A model generated the notes under the pieces. The model searched no databases. It was given only the letters and a program-made list of their open reading frames with translations, and was not told the DNA's origin. The translations under genes and the position numbers were made by a program. A stretch of DNA of 26,716 bases from CAZXNF01 sp050741255. Its GTDB lineage: Bacteria > Pseudomonadota > Gammaproteobacteria > Burkholderiales > SG8-41. Shown here piece by piece: positions 8,180 through 15,447 of this stretch (the stretch's first letter is position 1; every line of letters begins with the position of its first letter). The stretch covers positions 1 to 26,716 of the forward strand of contig JBOIEQ010000051.1 of the NCBI GenBank assembly GCA_050741255.1. The letters are read 5' to 3'.

Positions 8180-9886
8180 TCAGTACCATGCAATGTCGGT
8201 CCCCCGGGGATCATTCGCCGCGATGGGCGCGCCGTCCTTGGGCGCAAACACCACCTGCAGGTTGCCCCAGCGCCGGTTGGCCGCCTGCAGGCGGTGTCCC
8301 TTGTCGGTCAGCGCGGCGCGCCACGCAGCGTCGAACCCCCCGGGCTCGATCTCGATGACGTCCGGCCGGAACTGGTGGTGGTAGCGCGGCGCCGCGACGA
8401 TGCGCGCGGGATCGACCTCGCGCGCGCGCAGGTAGTCCAGCACCGCGAGCAGCACCTGGCTCACGATGCGCGAGCCGCCCGGCGCGCCGAGGACGAGCAC
8501 GCCGCGCGCGTCCTCCACGAAGGTCGGCATCATGCTCGACAGCGGGCGGCGCCCCGGTGCGATCGCGTTGGCCTCGCCGCCGATGAGCCGGAACGCGTTG
8601 GGCAGGTCCGCTGCCAGCGAAAAATCGTCCATCTCGTTGTTCAGCAGCACACCGGTATCGCCCGCGACGATCCCGGCGCCGAACAGCAGGTTGATCGTCA
8701 GCGTGGCGGCGACGCGATTGCCGGCGCCGTCCACGATCGAAAAATGCGTCGTGTTGCCGCTGCCACCGCTCACGGGACGGGGCGCGCCCGCCTCGAGCAA
8801 TTGCTCGCTCGGCGTGGCCTGACGGCGGTCGATGCCCCGCGCGAGGGCGTAGGTGTAGGGCGTGCTGATCAAGGCCGCCAGCGGCAGCGGCGTCTGGTCC
8901 GGGTCGCCCAGATAGAGCGCACGGTCGCGGAACGCGCGCCGCAGCGCCTCCGCCACGAGATGCGCCGTTTCCGGTTCACGCGGGTCGCCGAGCGTGAACA
9001 CTTCCAGCATGCGCAGGGCCTGCACCAGAGCGACGCCGCCGGCGGACGGTGGCGGCGCGGTGACGATGCGCGCGCCGCGGTAGTCGATCACGACCGGCGC
9101 GCGCTCGATGACTTTGTAACCGGCGAGATCCTGCAACGACCAGCGCCCGCCGGCGCGATTGACGGCCGCCACCAGCGCCTCCGCCACCGCGCCGCGGTAG
9201 AAACTGTCGCGCCCGTCGCGACCGAGGCGCTCCAGTGTCGCCGCCAGCGCGGGCTGGCGCAGAACGTAGCCGGGCTGCGGCGCGCGGCCGCCGTCCAGAA
9301 ACACCCCGGTACCCGTGCCCTCGCGCAACGCGCGTTCCCGCAGACGGGCGATCCGCGCGTAACGGACATCCACCGCGAAGCCTTCGCGCGCCAGCGCCAC
9401 CGCCGGGGCCAGCGCCTGCGCGAGCGGCAGGCGGCCGTAGCCCGCTGCAACATGCACCAGTGCGGCCGGCACGCCGGGAATGGCCACCGCCGTGCCGCCC
9501 TCGGTCGTTGCACCCGGCACCGCGGTGCCATCCGCCCGGAGGTAGTCCCCGCGCCGCACACCGGCCGGCGCGGTCTCGCGGCCGTCCACGAACACGTCGC
9601 GCGCATCGGCCGCGCGGTGCAACAACCAGAAGCCGCCGCCGCCCAGGCCCGAGGAATACGGCTCCACCACCGCGAGCACCGCCGCGACCGTCACGGCGGC
9701 GTCGAAGGCGTTGCCGCCGGCGGCGAGCGTCTGTTCGCCCGCGCGGGTGGCCAACGGGTGAGCCGAAGCAATCGCCGCGCCGGCGGCGCCCGCGGGTGGC
9801 GCAGCCCCCGCGGCGGGCGCGGCCGTCGTGAATCCGACCGCCAGCCACGCGCAGACCAGCAGCGCGGACCCGTACTTGACATTCAA
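8180..9886 (-). CDS. ggt: Exported gamma-glutamyltransferase
   Basis: N-terminal nucleophile hydrolase that cleaves or transfers the gamma-glutamyl group of glutathione and related amides, usually in the periplasm. About 568 aa from a TTG at 9886 that overlaps the preceding stop (TTGA). A signal peptide follows (KYGSALLVCAWLAVGFTTA). The large-subunit part shows GGNAFDAAVTVAAVLAVVEP and SSGLGGGGFW. The autocleavage site and catalytic Thr are Thr 379 in GNTTHFSIVDGAGN. The small subunit has NNEMDDFS, PLSSMMPTFV and LGAPGGSRI. Length fits the family (about 570-580). A longer in-frame extension to 10582 is only an out-of-frame reading of the upstream hydrolase gene. Substrate cannot be read from sequence; coupling to an exported hydrolase suggests scavenging. 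Confidence 0.93.
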   Translation of the reverse strand: MNVKYGSALLVCAWLAVGFTTAAPAAGAAPPAGAAGAAIASAHPLATRAGEQTLAAGGNAFDAAVTVAAVLAVVEPYSSGLGGGGFWLLHRAADARDVFVDGRETAPAGVRRGDYLRADGTAVPGATTEGGTAVAIPGVPAALVHVAAGYGRLPLAQALAPAVALAREGFAVDVRYARIARLRERALREGTGTGVFLDGGRAPQPGYVLRQPALAATLERLGRDGRDSFYRGAVAEALVAAVNRAGGRWSLQDLAGYKVIERAPVVIDYRGARIVTAPPPSAGGVALVQALRMLEVFTLGDPREPETAHLVAEALRRAFRDRALYLGDPDQTPLPLAALISTPYTYALARGIDRRQATPSEQLLEAGAPRPVSGGSGNTTHFSIVDGAGNRVAATLTINLLFGAGIVAGDTGVLLNNEMDDFSLAADLPNAFRLIGGEANAIAPGRRPLSSMMPTFVEDARGVLVLGAPGGSRIVSQVLLAVLDYLRAREVDPARIVAAPRYHHQFRPDVIEIEPGGFDAAWRAALTDKGHRLQAANRRWGNLQVVFAPKDGAPIAANDPRGTDIAWY

Positions 9887-10872
9887 CGTTGCAGCCAGTT
9901 CTTGAAGTAGGCCTCGGCGCGCTCCTTGGCCGCGTCGGTCGCCGTCTTGTTGGCGGGCACGGTCTGGCGCGCGTCGCCCGGGTCGTCGAACGCATGCGCC
10001 GCGCCGTCGAACTTGACGAAGGTCATGTTGCGCGTGCGATCGCTGACCTCGTTGCCGAAGCGCTCGCACACGGCCGGCGACACCTCCTCGTCCGCGCCGG
10101 CGATCATCAGCAGGAGCGGCGCATACGGCCGGTAGTAGGACTTGGCCTGCGCCGCGCAGCCCGGATACATCGCGATGGCGGCGTGAAAACCGCCGGACTG
10201 GGAGCTGAAGATATCCGCGTTGCGCTCGAGATCCAGCGCGGCCAGCACCGTCATGCCCCCGTTCGACCAGCCCTGTACGCCGATGCGCTTGACGACGATG
10301 TCCGGCCGGTTGCGCAGGTAATCGTAGGCCCCGTAGGCGTCCAGCGGACGCACCGTCTGCTCGTCCACCTCCTGCGGCCGGTCCCGGTAGGAATGGATCG
10401 GAAAGCCCTGCGGGTAGCCGCGCGGGCCGAAGCTGTCCACCAGGAGCGCGATGTAGCCGCGCTCGGCCCAGAACCGGCCCCACATGAGATGGCGTTGCGA
10501 GAGCGTCGTCTCGTCGTAGCGTCCCTTGGCCGCGGACGAATACGGTCCGCCCCGGCCGTGCAGCATCACGACCCCAGGCCACTTGCCCGGCTCCGACTTG
10601 CCGGCCTGCTGGTTCGCCATGAATGGCTCGAAGAAACCGCGCACGCGGCCCGGCGGCGGCGGCCTGAACAGGTAACCGGTGAGTTCGGTGCGGCCATCAC
10701 GGCTCAGGAACTTGACCGGCACGGGCATCACGCGTTCCGGTTCGGCGTCCGCCGCGGACGCTGGCAGCACCACCCCGCAGAACAGCATCAGCAGCAGAAG
10801 CCGCCACCCGCCGCTGCCGCGCGGCCCGGATTTCGCATGCAGGGAAGAGAACGGCCATTGATCCTTGCGCAT
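9883..10872 (-). CDS. Exported dienelactone hydrolase family alpha/beta hydrolase
   Basis: Serine alpha/beta hydrolase of about 329 aa. A signal peptide ends in LPASA (about residue 40) after the hydrophobic WRLLLLMLFCGVVL. The oxyanion region is VVMLHGRGGPYS (about 101-112). The nucleophile elbow is GWSNGG with Ser 203; classical dienelactone hydrolases carry Cys here. Asp 261 (AGADEEVSP) and His 293 (GAAHAFDD) complete the triad. The ATG at 10872 is chosen because the sequence after it carries the signal peptide; ATG 10878 and an upstream start at 10911 are possible. Its stop overlaps the TTG start of the gamma-glutamyltransferase, so the two are expected to be expressed together. Substrate unknown; an exported esterase or peptidase-like hydrolase is likely. 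Confidence 0.85.
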   Translation of the reverse strand: MRKDQWPFSSLHAKSGPRGSGGWRLLLLMLFCGVVLPASAADAEPERVMPVPVKFLSRDGRTELTGYLFRPPPPGRVRGFFEPFMANQQAGKSEPGKWPGVVMLHGRGGPYSSAAKGRYDETTLSQRHLMWGRFWAERGYIALLVDSFGPRGYPQGFPIHSYRDRPQEVDEQTVRPLDAYGAYDYLRNRPDIVVKRIGVQGWSNGGMTVLAALDLERNADIFSSQSGGFHAAIAMYPGCAAQAKSYYRPYAPLLLMIAGADEEVSPAVCERFGNEVSDRTRNMTFVKFDGAAHAFDDPGDARQTVPANKTATDAAKERAEAYFKNWLQR

Positions 10873-10949
10873 GGGCATAAAGTAACGCCGAAGTCCCGCC
10901 CCGGCAAGCACTCATCACGCGTACACGCACCGCGCACGTCGCCGGCGGC

Positions 10950-10979
10950 TTGACCGCGCGGCGGGCCGCACGCTAACTT
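10950..10979 (+). promoter_or_regulatory. Candidate promoter for the aldolase operon
   Basis: TTGACC (10950-10955, 5 of 6 to the -35 consensus) lies 18 bases before TAACTT (10974-10979, 3 of 6). A start near 10986 would give a leader of about 22 nt before the ATG at 11008. The 135-base region 10873-11007 is shared by divergent genes and should also hold the hydrolase promoter, which I could not place. Confidence 0.3.
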
Positions 10980-11007
10980 CCCGCGCTCCCACCTACCGGC
11001 TTTCCCC

Positions 11008-11781
11008 ATGCAAAACGCAGTCTCCCTGCGGCAGCGACTCGCCGCCGGCAATACCGTCTCCGGCATGATCCTGTTCTCCGGCAGTCCGATGCTGGTCGAG
11101 ATGATGGCCGCCGCCGGCGTCGATTTCGTGGTGATCGACATGGAGCACAGCGCGCTCGACCTCGACACCGCCGCGCACGTGATCCGCGCCGCCGACGCGG
11201 CAGGCGTCACGCCCTTCGTACGCATTCCGGAAGTCGATGCGGCGCTCGTCAAGAAACTGCTGAACCTCGGCGCGGCCGGGCTCGCGCTGCCGCACGCCAA
11301 CCGCGACAACTGCGCGGCGCTGCTGCGCGCCATGCGCTACGCGCCCGAGGGCGACCGCGGCGCCTGCCCGATGGTGCGGGCGGCCGGCTACACGCGCGGC
11401 GACTGGAGCGCCTACGCCGCGCGCGCGAACCGCGAGGTGATGGCGATTCCGCTGCTCGAGGACGCCGCCAGCATCGAGGACTTCGAGGCGCTGGCGGCGA
11501 TGCCCGGCCTCGATGTGTTCTTCATCGGTCCCACCGACCTCTCGATCTCGCTCGGCGTGCCCGGCGCGAGCTTCGACGAACCGGCCATGAGCGCCGCGCT
11601 CGACAGCGTGGTCGCGCGCGCGCGCCAGCACGGCAAAGTCGTGATGACGACGATCGGCAACCGCCTGGAGATCGATTACGGACAGCGGGTGGCCGCGCGC
11701 GGCGTGCAGATGATCGTCTACGGCACGGACGGCGACCTGTTCACCGACGCCATGCGACGCCTCGCGCCGATCAAGGGCTGA
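11008..11781 (+). CDS. HpcH/HpaI family class II aldolase
   Basis: Metal-dependent aldolase of the phosphoenolpyruvate/pyruvate-type TIM barrel, normally cleaving 2-keto-3-deoxy or 4-hydroxy-2-oxo acids to pyruvate plus an aldehyde. 257 aa, the family length. Catalytic and metal residues are in place: DMEHSALD (Asp 44, Glu 46, His 47), VRIP (Arg 72), PLLEDAASIEDF (metal-binding Glu 151) and FIGPTDLSISLG (Asp 177). It is the first gene of a rightward unit, with the lytic transglycosylase gene beginning 5 bases after its stop. There is no aromatic-degradation cluster around it, so the physiological substrate is unknown; garL- or hpaI-like activity is possible. Confidence 0.9.
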   Translation: MQNAVSLRQRLAAGNTVSGMILFSGSPMLVEMMAAAGVDFVVIDMEHSALDLDTAAHVIRAADAAGVTPFVRIPEVDAALVKKLLNLGAAGLALPHANRDNCAALLRAMRYAPEGDRGACPMVRAAGYTRGDWSAYAARANREVMAIPLLEDAASIEDFEALAAMPGLDVFFIGPTDLSISLGVPGASFDEPAMSAALDSVVARARQHGKVVMTTIGNRLEIDYGQRVAARGVQMIVYGTDGDLFTDAMRRLAPIKG

Positions 11782-11786
11782 CGCCG

Positions 11787-12545
11787 GTGGGCCGGGTGCC
11801 GCGCACCGCCGGTCTGCTCGCGCTGGCGGCCGCGTGCGGCGTGAGCCCGTCCGCCCGCGCGGACCTGTGGGGTTACGTCGATGAAAAGGGCGTCACCCAC
11901 TTCGCCACCGAACAACGCGACGAACGCTACACGCTGTTCTTCAAGGGCCGCAGCAGTCTCGACGCGCCGCCGCCGGCACCGTCGGGCCCCGATGAAGCGC
12001 TGCAGAACACGCGGCTCTACCGGCGGGTGGCCGAGCATCCCAATCTGCGGCGCTACGCCCCGCTGATCGACGAACACGCCAAAGCGCACGCCCTCGATCC
12101 GGCACTGGTCAGGGCCATCATCGCCGTGGAGTCGGGCTTCGAGCCCACGGCCATCTCGCCGAAGGGCGCGATCGGACTGATGCAGGTGATCCCCGCCACT
12201 GGCGCCCGCTACGGGCTCGCTGCCGACCGCCAGCGCACGCTGGAACAGAAACTGGCCGACCCGGCGACCAACCTGCGCATCGGCACCCGCTACCTGCGCG
12301 ACCTGCTGGCCCGCTTCTCCAACGACCTGACGCTGGCGCTCGCCGCGTACAACGCCGGCGAAGGCGCCGTGGAGCAGTACGGCAACCGCGTGCCGCCCTA
12401 TCCCGAGACGCAGGAATACGTGAAACTCGTGCAGCAGTTCTACGCGCTGTACCGTCCCCCGCCGCCGGCACCCAAGCCGGCCGGAAAGCCCCGCCTCGTC
12501 CTGCCCCCGCGCGCCGCGCCGCCGCCCGCGGAGTCCGCGCAGTGA
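11787..12545 (+). CDS. Lytic transglycosylase, SLT family, with DUF4124-like N-terminus
   Basis: Cleaves the MurNAc-GlcNAc bond of peptidoglycan with formation of a 1,6-anhydro end. 252 aa from GTG 11787 (GTG 11796 also in frame). A signal peptide runs to SARA (residue 25); Cys 17 in LAAAC could be a weak lipobox. Residues 26-52 (DLWGYVDEKGVTHFATEQ) resemble the DUF4124 strand motif often fused to such enzymes. The catalytic domain has LVRAIIAVESGF with catalytic Glu 115, SPKGAIGLMQVIPATG, and LALAAYNAGEGAV. The C-terminus is a Pro/Ala-rich tail. It begins 5 bases after the aldolase gene and overlaps the following MFS gene by GTGA. Confidence 0.93.
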   Translation: MGRVPRTAGLLALAAACGVSPSARADLWGYVDEKGVTHFATEQRDERYTLFFKGRSSLDAPPPAPSGPDEALQNTRLYRRVAEHPNLRRYAPLIDEHAKAHALDPALVRAIIAVESGFEPTAISPKGAIGLMQVIPATGARYGLAADRQRTLEQKLADPATNLRIGTRYLRDLLARFSNDLTLALAAYNAGEGAVEQYGNRVPPYPETQEYVKLVQQFYALYRPPPPAPKPAGKPRLVLPPRAAPPPAESAQ

Positions 12546-13795
12546 GCGCCGCCGCGGCCGCCCCGCGCGCCTTCGCCGCGCTCCGGCACCCGGGCTTCCG
12601 CGTCTACTTCTTCACCTCGGCCATCGCCATGATGGCCGATTCGATCGAGCACGTGATCAGCTACTGGATCCTGTTCCAGAAATTCCAGTCGCCGGCGCTG
12701 GCCGGGTTCGCGGTGATCGCGCACTGGCTGCCTTTTCTGCTGTTCGCCGTGTGGTCGGGCGCGCTCGCGGACCGCTACGATCCGCGCCGCATCATCCAGA
12801 TCGGCATGGGCCTCTTCATGGCGGTCTCGGTCGCCTGGGGCGCGCTGTTCATGACCGACACGCTGGAAATGTGGCACGCCGTGCTGCTGCTCGTCGTGCA
12901 TGGCTGCGCCGGCATGCTGTGGACGCCGGCGAGCCAGTTGCTGCTCCACGATATCGTCGGCCGCGAACACCTGCAGAGCGCCGTGCGCTTGAACGCCACG
13001 GCGCGCTGGCTCGGCCTGCTGCTGGGCCCCGCGGTGGGTGGCGGCCTCCTGCTGCTGCTCGGTCCCGCCTGGGGACTCCTGTTCAACGCGCTGATCTACC
13101 TGCCGCTCCTGCTCTGGCTGTGGAAAGCGCCCTACGGTCCGCGCTTTCGCACGACCCCCACGACAGCAGCGCCAACGCCCGCCATCCGCGGCACTCGCGA
13201 CCTCCTCGACAGCCTGCGCGCGATCGCCGGCAACCGGCCCGTGGTGTCGATGATTGCACTGGCGGGTTGCGCGTCACTGTTCATCGGCAACGCCTATCAG
13301 GCGCAGATGCCGGGGTTCGCGCACGATCTCGGACACGGGGACGCCGACCTGTCCTACTCCGCCCTGCTGGCGGCGGACGCCGCCGGGGCGCTCATCGCCG
13401 GCCTCGTGCTGGAAAGCCGCAGCATGCTGCAGGCCCGCCCGCGCACGGCGTTCATCCTCGCGATGCTGTGGTGTCTCGCCATCGGCGGTTTCGCGGTCTG
13501 CACGGTGTACTGGCTCGCGCTGGCGCTGCTCTTCGTCGCGGGCTTCATGGGGCTGGCGTTCAATGCCATGGCGCAGACGCTGGTGCAGCTGCACGCGCCA
13601 CCCGCCATCCGCGGGCGCGTGATCGGGCTCTACACGATGTCCGCGCTCGGCCTGCGCACCTTCGCGGGCGTCACGGTCGGCATGCTCGGCAGCGTAGTCG
13701 GCATCCACGGCTCGCTCGCGCTGTCCGCGCTCGCGCTGCTGACGGTCATCGTGACGCTGCTCGCGTTCACGCTGCGCGGACGCGGCGCCGGCTGA
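12542..13795 (+). CDS. Major facilitator superfamily exporter (MFS_3/EntS-like)
   Basis: Inner-membrane carrier of about 417 aa with roughly 12 hydrophobic segments. The first loop carries the MFS motif GALADRYDPRRI, and the N-terminus LRHPGFRVYFFTSAIAMMAD is typical of the enterobactin-exporter-like MFS_3 group. Other features are ASQLLLHDIVGREHLQSAVRLN and RGRVIGLYTM, both common in that group. GTG 12542 overlaps the transglycosylase stop (GTGA) and has GGAG 8 bases upstream. Substrate unknown; the family includes siderophore and drug exporters, but there is no siderophore gene nearby. Confidence 0.88.
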   Translation: MSAAAAAPRAFAALRHPGFRVYFFTSAIAMMADSIEHVISYWILFQKFQSPALAGFAVIAHWLPFLLFAVWSGALADRYDPRRIIQIGMGLFMAVSVAWGALFMTDTLEMWHAVLLLVVHGCAGMLWTPASQLLLHDIVGREHLQSAVRLNATARWLGLLLGPAVGGGLLLLLGPAWGLLFNALIYLPLLLWLWKAPYGPRFRTTPTTAAPTPAIRGTRDLLDSLRAIAGNRPVVSMIALAGCASLFIGNAYQAQMPGFAHDLGHGDADLSYSALLAADAAGALIAGLVLESRSMLQARPRTAFILAMLWCLAIGGFAVCTVYWLALALLFVAGFMGLAFNAMAQTLVQLHAPPAIRGRVIGLYTMSALGLRTFAGVTVGMLGSVVGIHGSLALSALALLTVIVTLLAFTLRGRGAG

Positions 13796-13828
13796 GCGAC
13801 CGGCGCACTCACCCATCACCACTGCCGC

Positions 13829-14245
13829 ATGCCCCCGCCGCCGCGCTCATGGACCGCCCTCGCCGGGCTCGCCGCGGCCGCCGCCTGGGCTGCGCTGGTC
13901 GCCTGGCAGACACTCCCGTACGTGGAGACCGCCAATCGCGCGGCGAAAACGCGCCTGATTCAGGAAACCCAACTGTGGGAAAGCGACCCCCTGTACGCCG
14001 GCTCCGCCAGGAACTGGACCTATTTTGCCGCCTGGCTGTTGACCGACGGCCAGCTCATGGAGCGCGTGCGCGCGCGCCAGCCGGAACGCGCCGATGACAT
14101 CGAGGCGGACTACCAGCGCGACCGCTTCCTCGCGCTGGCGCCGGTCGTGCTGCTTGCACTCGCCGCGTGGGGAGCACCGGTCACGGCCGTCGCCGCTTTC
14201 CTCTGGTGGCGGCGACGGCGACGCCACCGCCACGGCACGGGTTAA
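13829..14245 (+). CDS. Small membrane protein of unknown function
   Basis: 138 aa, not recognised. It has one hydrophobic segment near the N-terminus (about 8-27, ALAGLAAAAAWAALVAW) and a second at about 102-126 (FLALAPVVLLALAAWGAPVT), with a soluble loop of about 75 residues between them. That loop is rich in charged and aromatic residues (TRLIQETQLWESDPLYAGS, RNWTYFAAWLLTDG). A basic C-terminal tail (RRRRRHRH) suggests a cytoplasmic C-terminus. It begins 33 bases after the MFS gene. Its TAA stop shares four bases, TTAA, with the stop of the convergent MFS gene. Coding is supported by lack of overlap and membrane-protein pattern; no function is proposed. Confidence 0.7.
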   Translation: MPPPPRSWTALAGLAAAAAWAALVAWQTLPYVETANRAAKTRLIQETQLWESDPLYAGSARNWTYFAAWLLTDGQLMERVRARQPERADDIEADYQRDRFLALAPVVLLALAAWGAPVTAVAAFLWWRRRRRHRHGTG

Positions 14246-15390
14246 CGCGCGGCCGCGGACCGCGCCTCGCCGCGCATCATGAAGGCACCCCCTCCGAGTA
14301 GCGCAGCCGTCAGATAAAACGCGGGCCCCAGCCCGAAGGCCGAGCCGATGCTGCCGAACACCACCGGCACGAAAATTTCAGTGAGCTTGTTGAAGGTCTG
14401 CCGCAGCCCCATCGCCTCGCCGGTGCGGCCCTCCGGCGCGCGGCTGTAGGTCAGCATCATTGCGAGCGGCGTGCAGCAGCCGAGGCCCAGGCCGAACGCA
14501 ATCGACAGGGCGATGAGCACGCCGAACTCGCGCACGAAGGGAAAGCCCAGCAGCGTGACCGCCCCCAGCATCAGCGTAACGGCGAGTACCCTCTCCTCGC
14601 CCGCGCGCCGCGTCCAGTAAGGCAGCAGCGCCCGCGACAGCAGCATCGCGCCGCCGAACGCGCCAATCACGACGCCGATGCGCGTGGCCGACAGGCCGAT
14701 CGAGTGGCCGTAGAGCGGCATGTAGAAATTGAACAGCTCCATGCCGGTCTCGATGATGCCGCTCACCACCAGGGCGCGCACGAGCGCAGGACGGGTCAGC
14801 AACTCCAGGGAATGCGGCCGCGGGCCCGCCACCGGCGCTACCTTCGGCCGCGGCAGCCGCCGGCCGGCATAGAACAGGAACGCCACCGGAAACAGCGGCA
14901 GCGCGGCCAGCACGAGGTAGGTATAGGTGTAACCGACGGTATCGATCGAGATGCCTGCGAGCGGGGGGCCGATCAGCGCGGTCAGGCTGTTGCCCATGGC
15001 GTAGTAGCTGAAGTGGCGGGTGCGGCTGGCGGCGTCGCCCCACGCACCGACGAGATGCTGGCCGGCCACCGTGTAGAAGATGTAACAGCCGCCGATCACC
15101 AGCACTGCGACATACAGGGTGACCAAGCCAGGGAGCAGAAAGCACAGGAGCAGTCCCGCGGCGAGTCCGCCGGAACCCAGGAGCATCGGGCCGCGCGGAC
15201 CGTAGCGGTCGGAGACGCGTCCGGCGAACACGGCCAGCCCGGCCGGCAGCAGGGAAAACGCCGCGAACAGCAGGCCGACGGCAAACGGCTGCGCACCCAG
15301 ATGCAGCGCATCGAGCGTGACCAGCACCTTCACGCCCTTGAAGCTCACGTGATTCATCACGGTGAGCAGGACCAGCCACCAGAAACTCAT
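14242..15390 (-). CDS. Major facilitator superfamily transporter (MFS_1)
   Basis: 382 aa inner-membrane carrier with about 12 hydrophobic segments. The A-loop motif appears as GRVSDRYGPRGPMLLG between helices 2 and 3, and a second copy-like motif SRALLPYWTRRAGEER occurs after helix 8. It is unrelated at close range to the MFS gene at 12542. The ATG at 15390 has no Shine-Dalgarno, and the palindromic -10-like ATTCTATAGAAT begins only 7 bases upstream, so the message may be leaderless or nearly so. It is divergent from the dehydrogenase gene. Substrate unknown. Confidence 0.88.
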   Translation of the reverse strand: MSFWWLVLLTVMNHVSFKGVKVLVTLDALHLGAQPFAVGLLFAAFSLLPAGLAVFAGRVSDRYGPRGPMLLGSGGLAAGLLLCFLLPGLVTLYVAVLVIGGCYIFYTVAGQHLVGAWGDAASRTRHFSYYAMGNSLTALIGPPLAGISIDTVGYTYTYLVLAALPLFPVAFLFYAGRRLPRPKVAPVAGPRPHSLELLTRPALVRALVVSGIIETGMELFNFYMPLYGHSIGLSATRIGVVIGAFGGAMLLSRALLPYWTRRAGEERVLAVTLMLGAVTLLGFPFVREFGVLIALSIAFGLGLGCCTPLAMMLTYSRAPEGRTGEAMGLRQTFNKLTEIFVPVVFGSIGSAFGLGPAFYLTAALLGGGAFMMRGEARSAAAR

Positions 15391-15396
15391 GCGCGC

Positions 15397-15408
15397 ATTC
15401 TATAGAAT
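15397..15408. promoter_or_regulatory. Palindromic bidirectional -10-like element
   Basis: ATTCTATAGAAT is a perfect 12-base palindrome in the 57-base gap between divergent MFS and dehydrogenase genes. It contains TAGAAT (5 of 6 to the -10 consensus) on each strand, so one element could serve both directions. A rightward start near 15415 would leave about 33 nt before the dehydrogenase ATG. A leftward start would fall at the MFS start codon. No convincing -35 is seen on either side. It could instead be an operator. Confidence 0.35.
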
Positions 15409-15447
15409 CGCCGTTTCCCCCGACCCGACACGACGAAGAGGCACGAC

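Noticed and set aside
6878..9910. 1010-codon open frame on the plus strand
   Set aside because: It lies opposite tilS, accA, the relic and ggt, all with clear family motifs. Its translation is Arg/His/Gln/Ala-rich without motifs, as expected for antisense frames in GC-rich DNA.
9887..10582. N-terminal extension of the gamma-glutamyltransferase frame
   Set aside because: It reads out of frame through the exported hydrolase gene; a signal peptide follows directly after the TTG at 9886.
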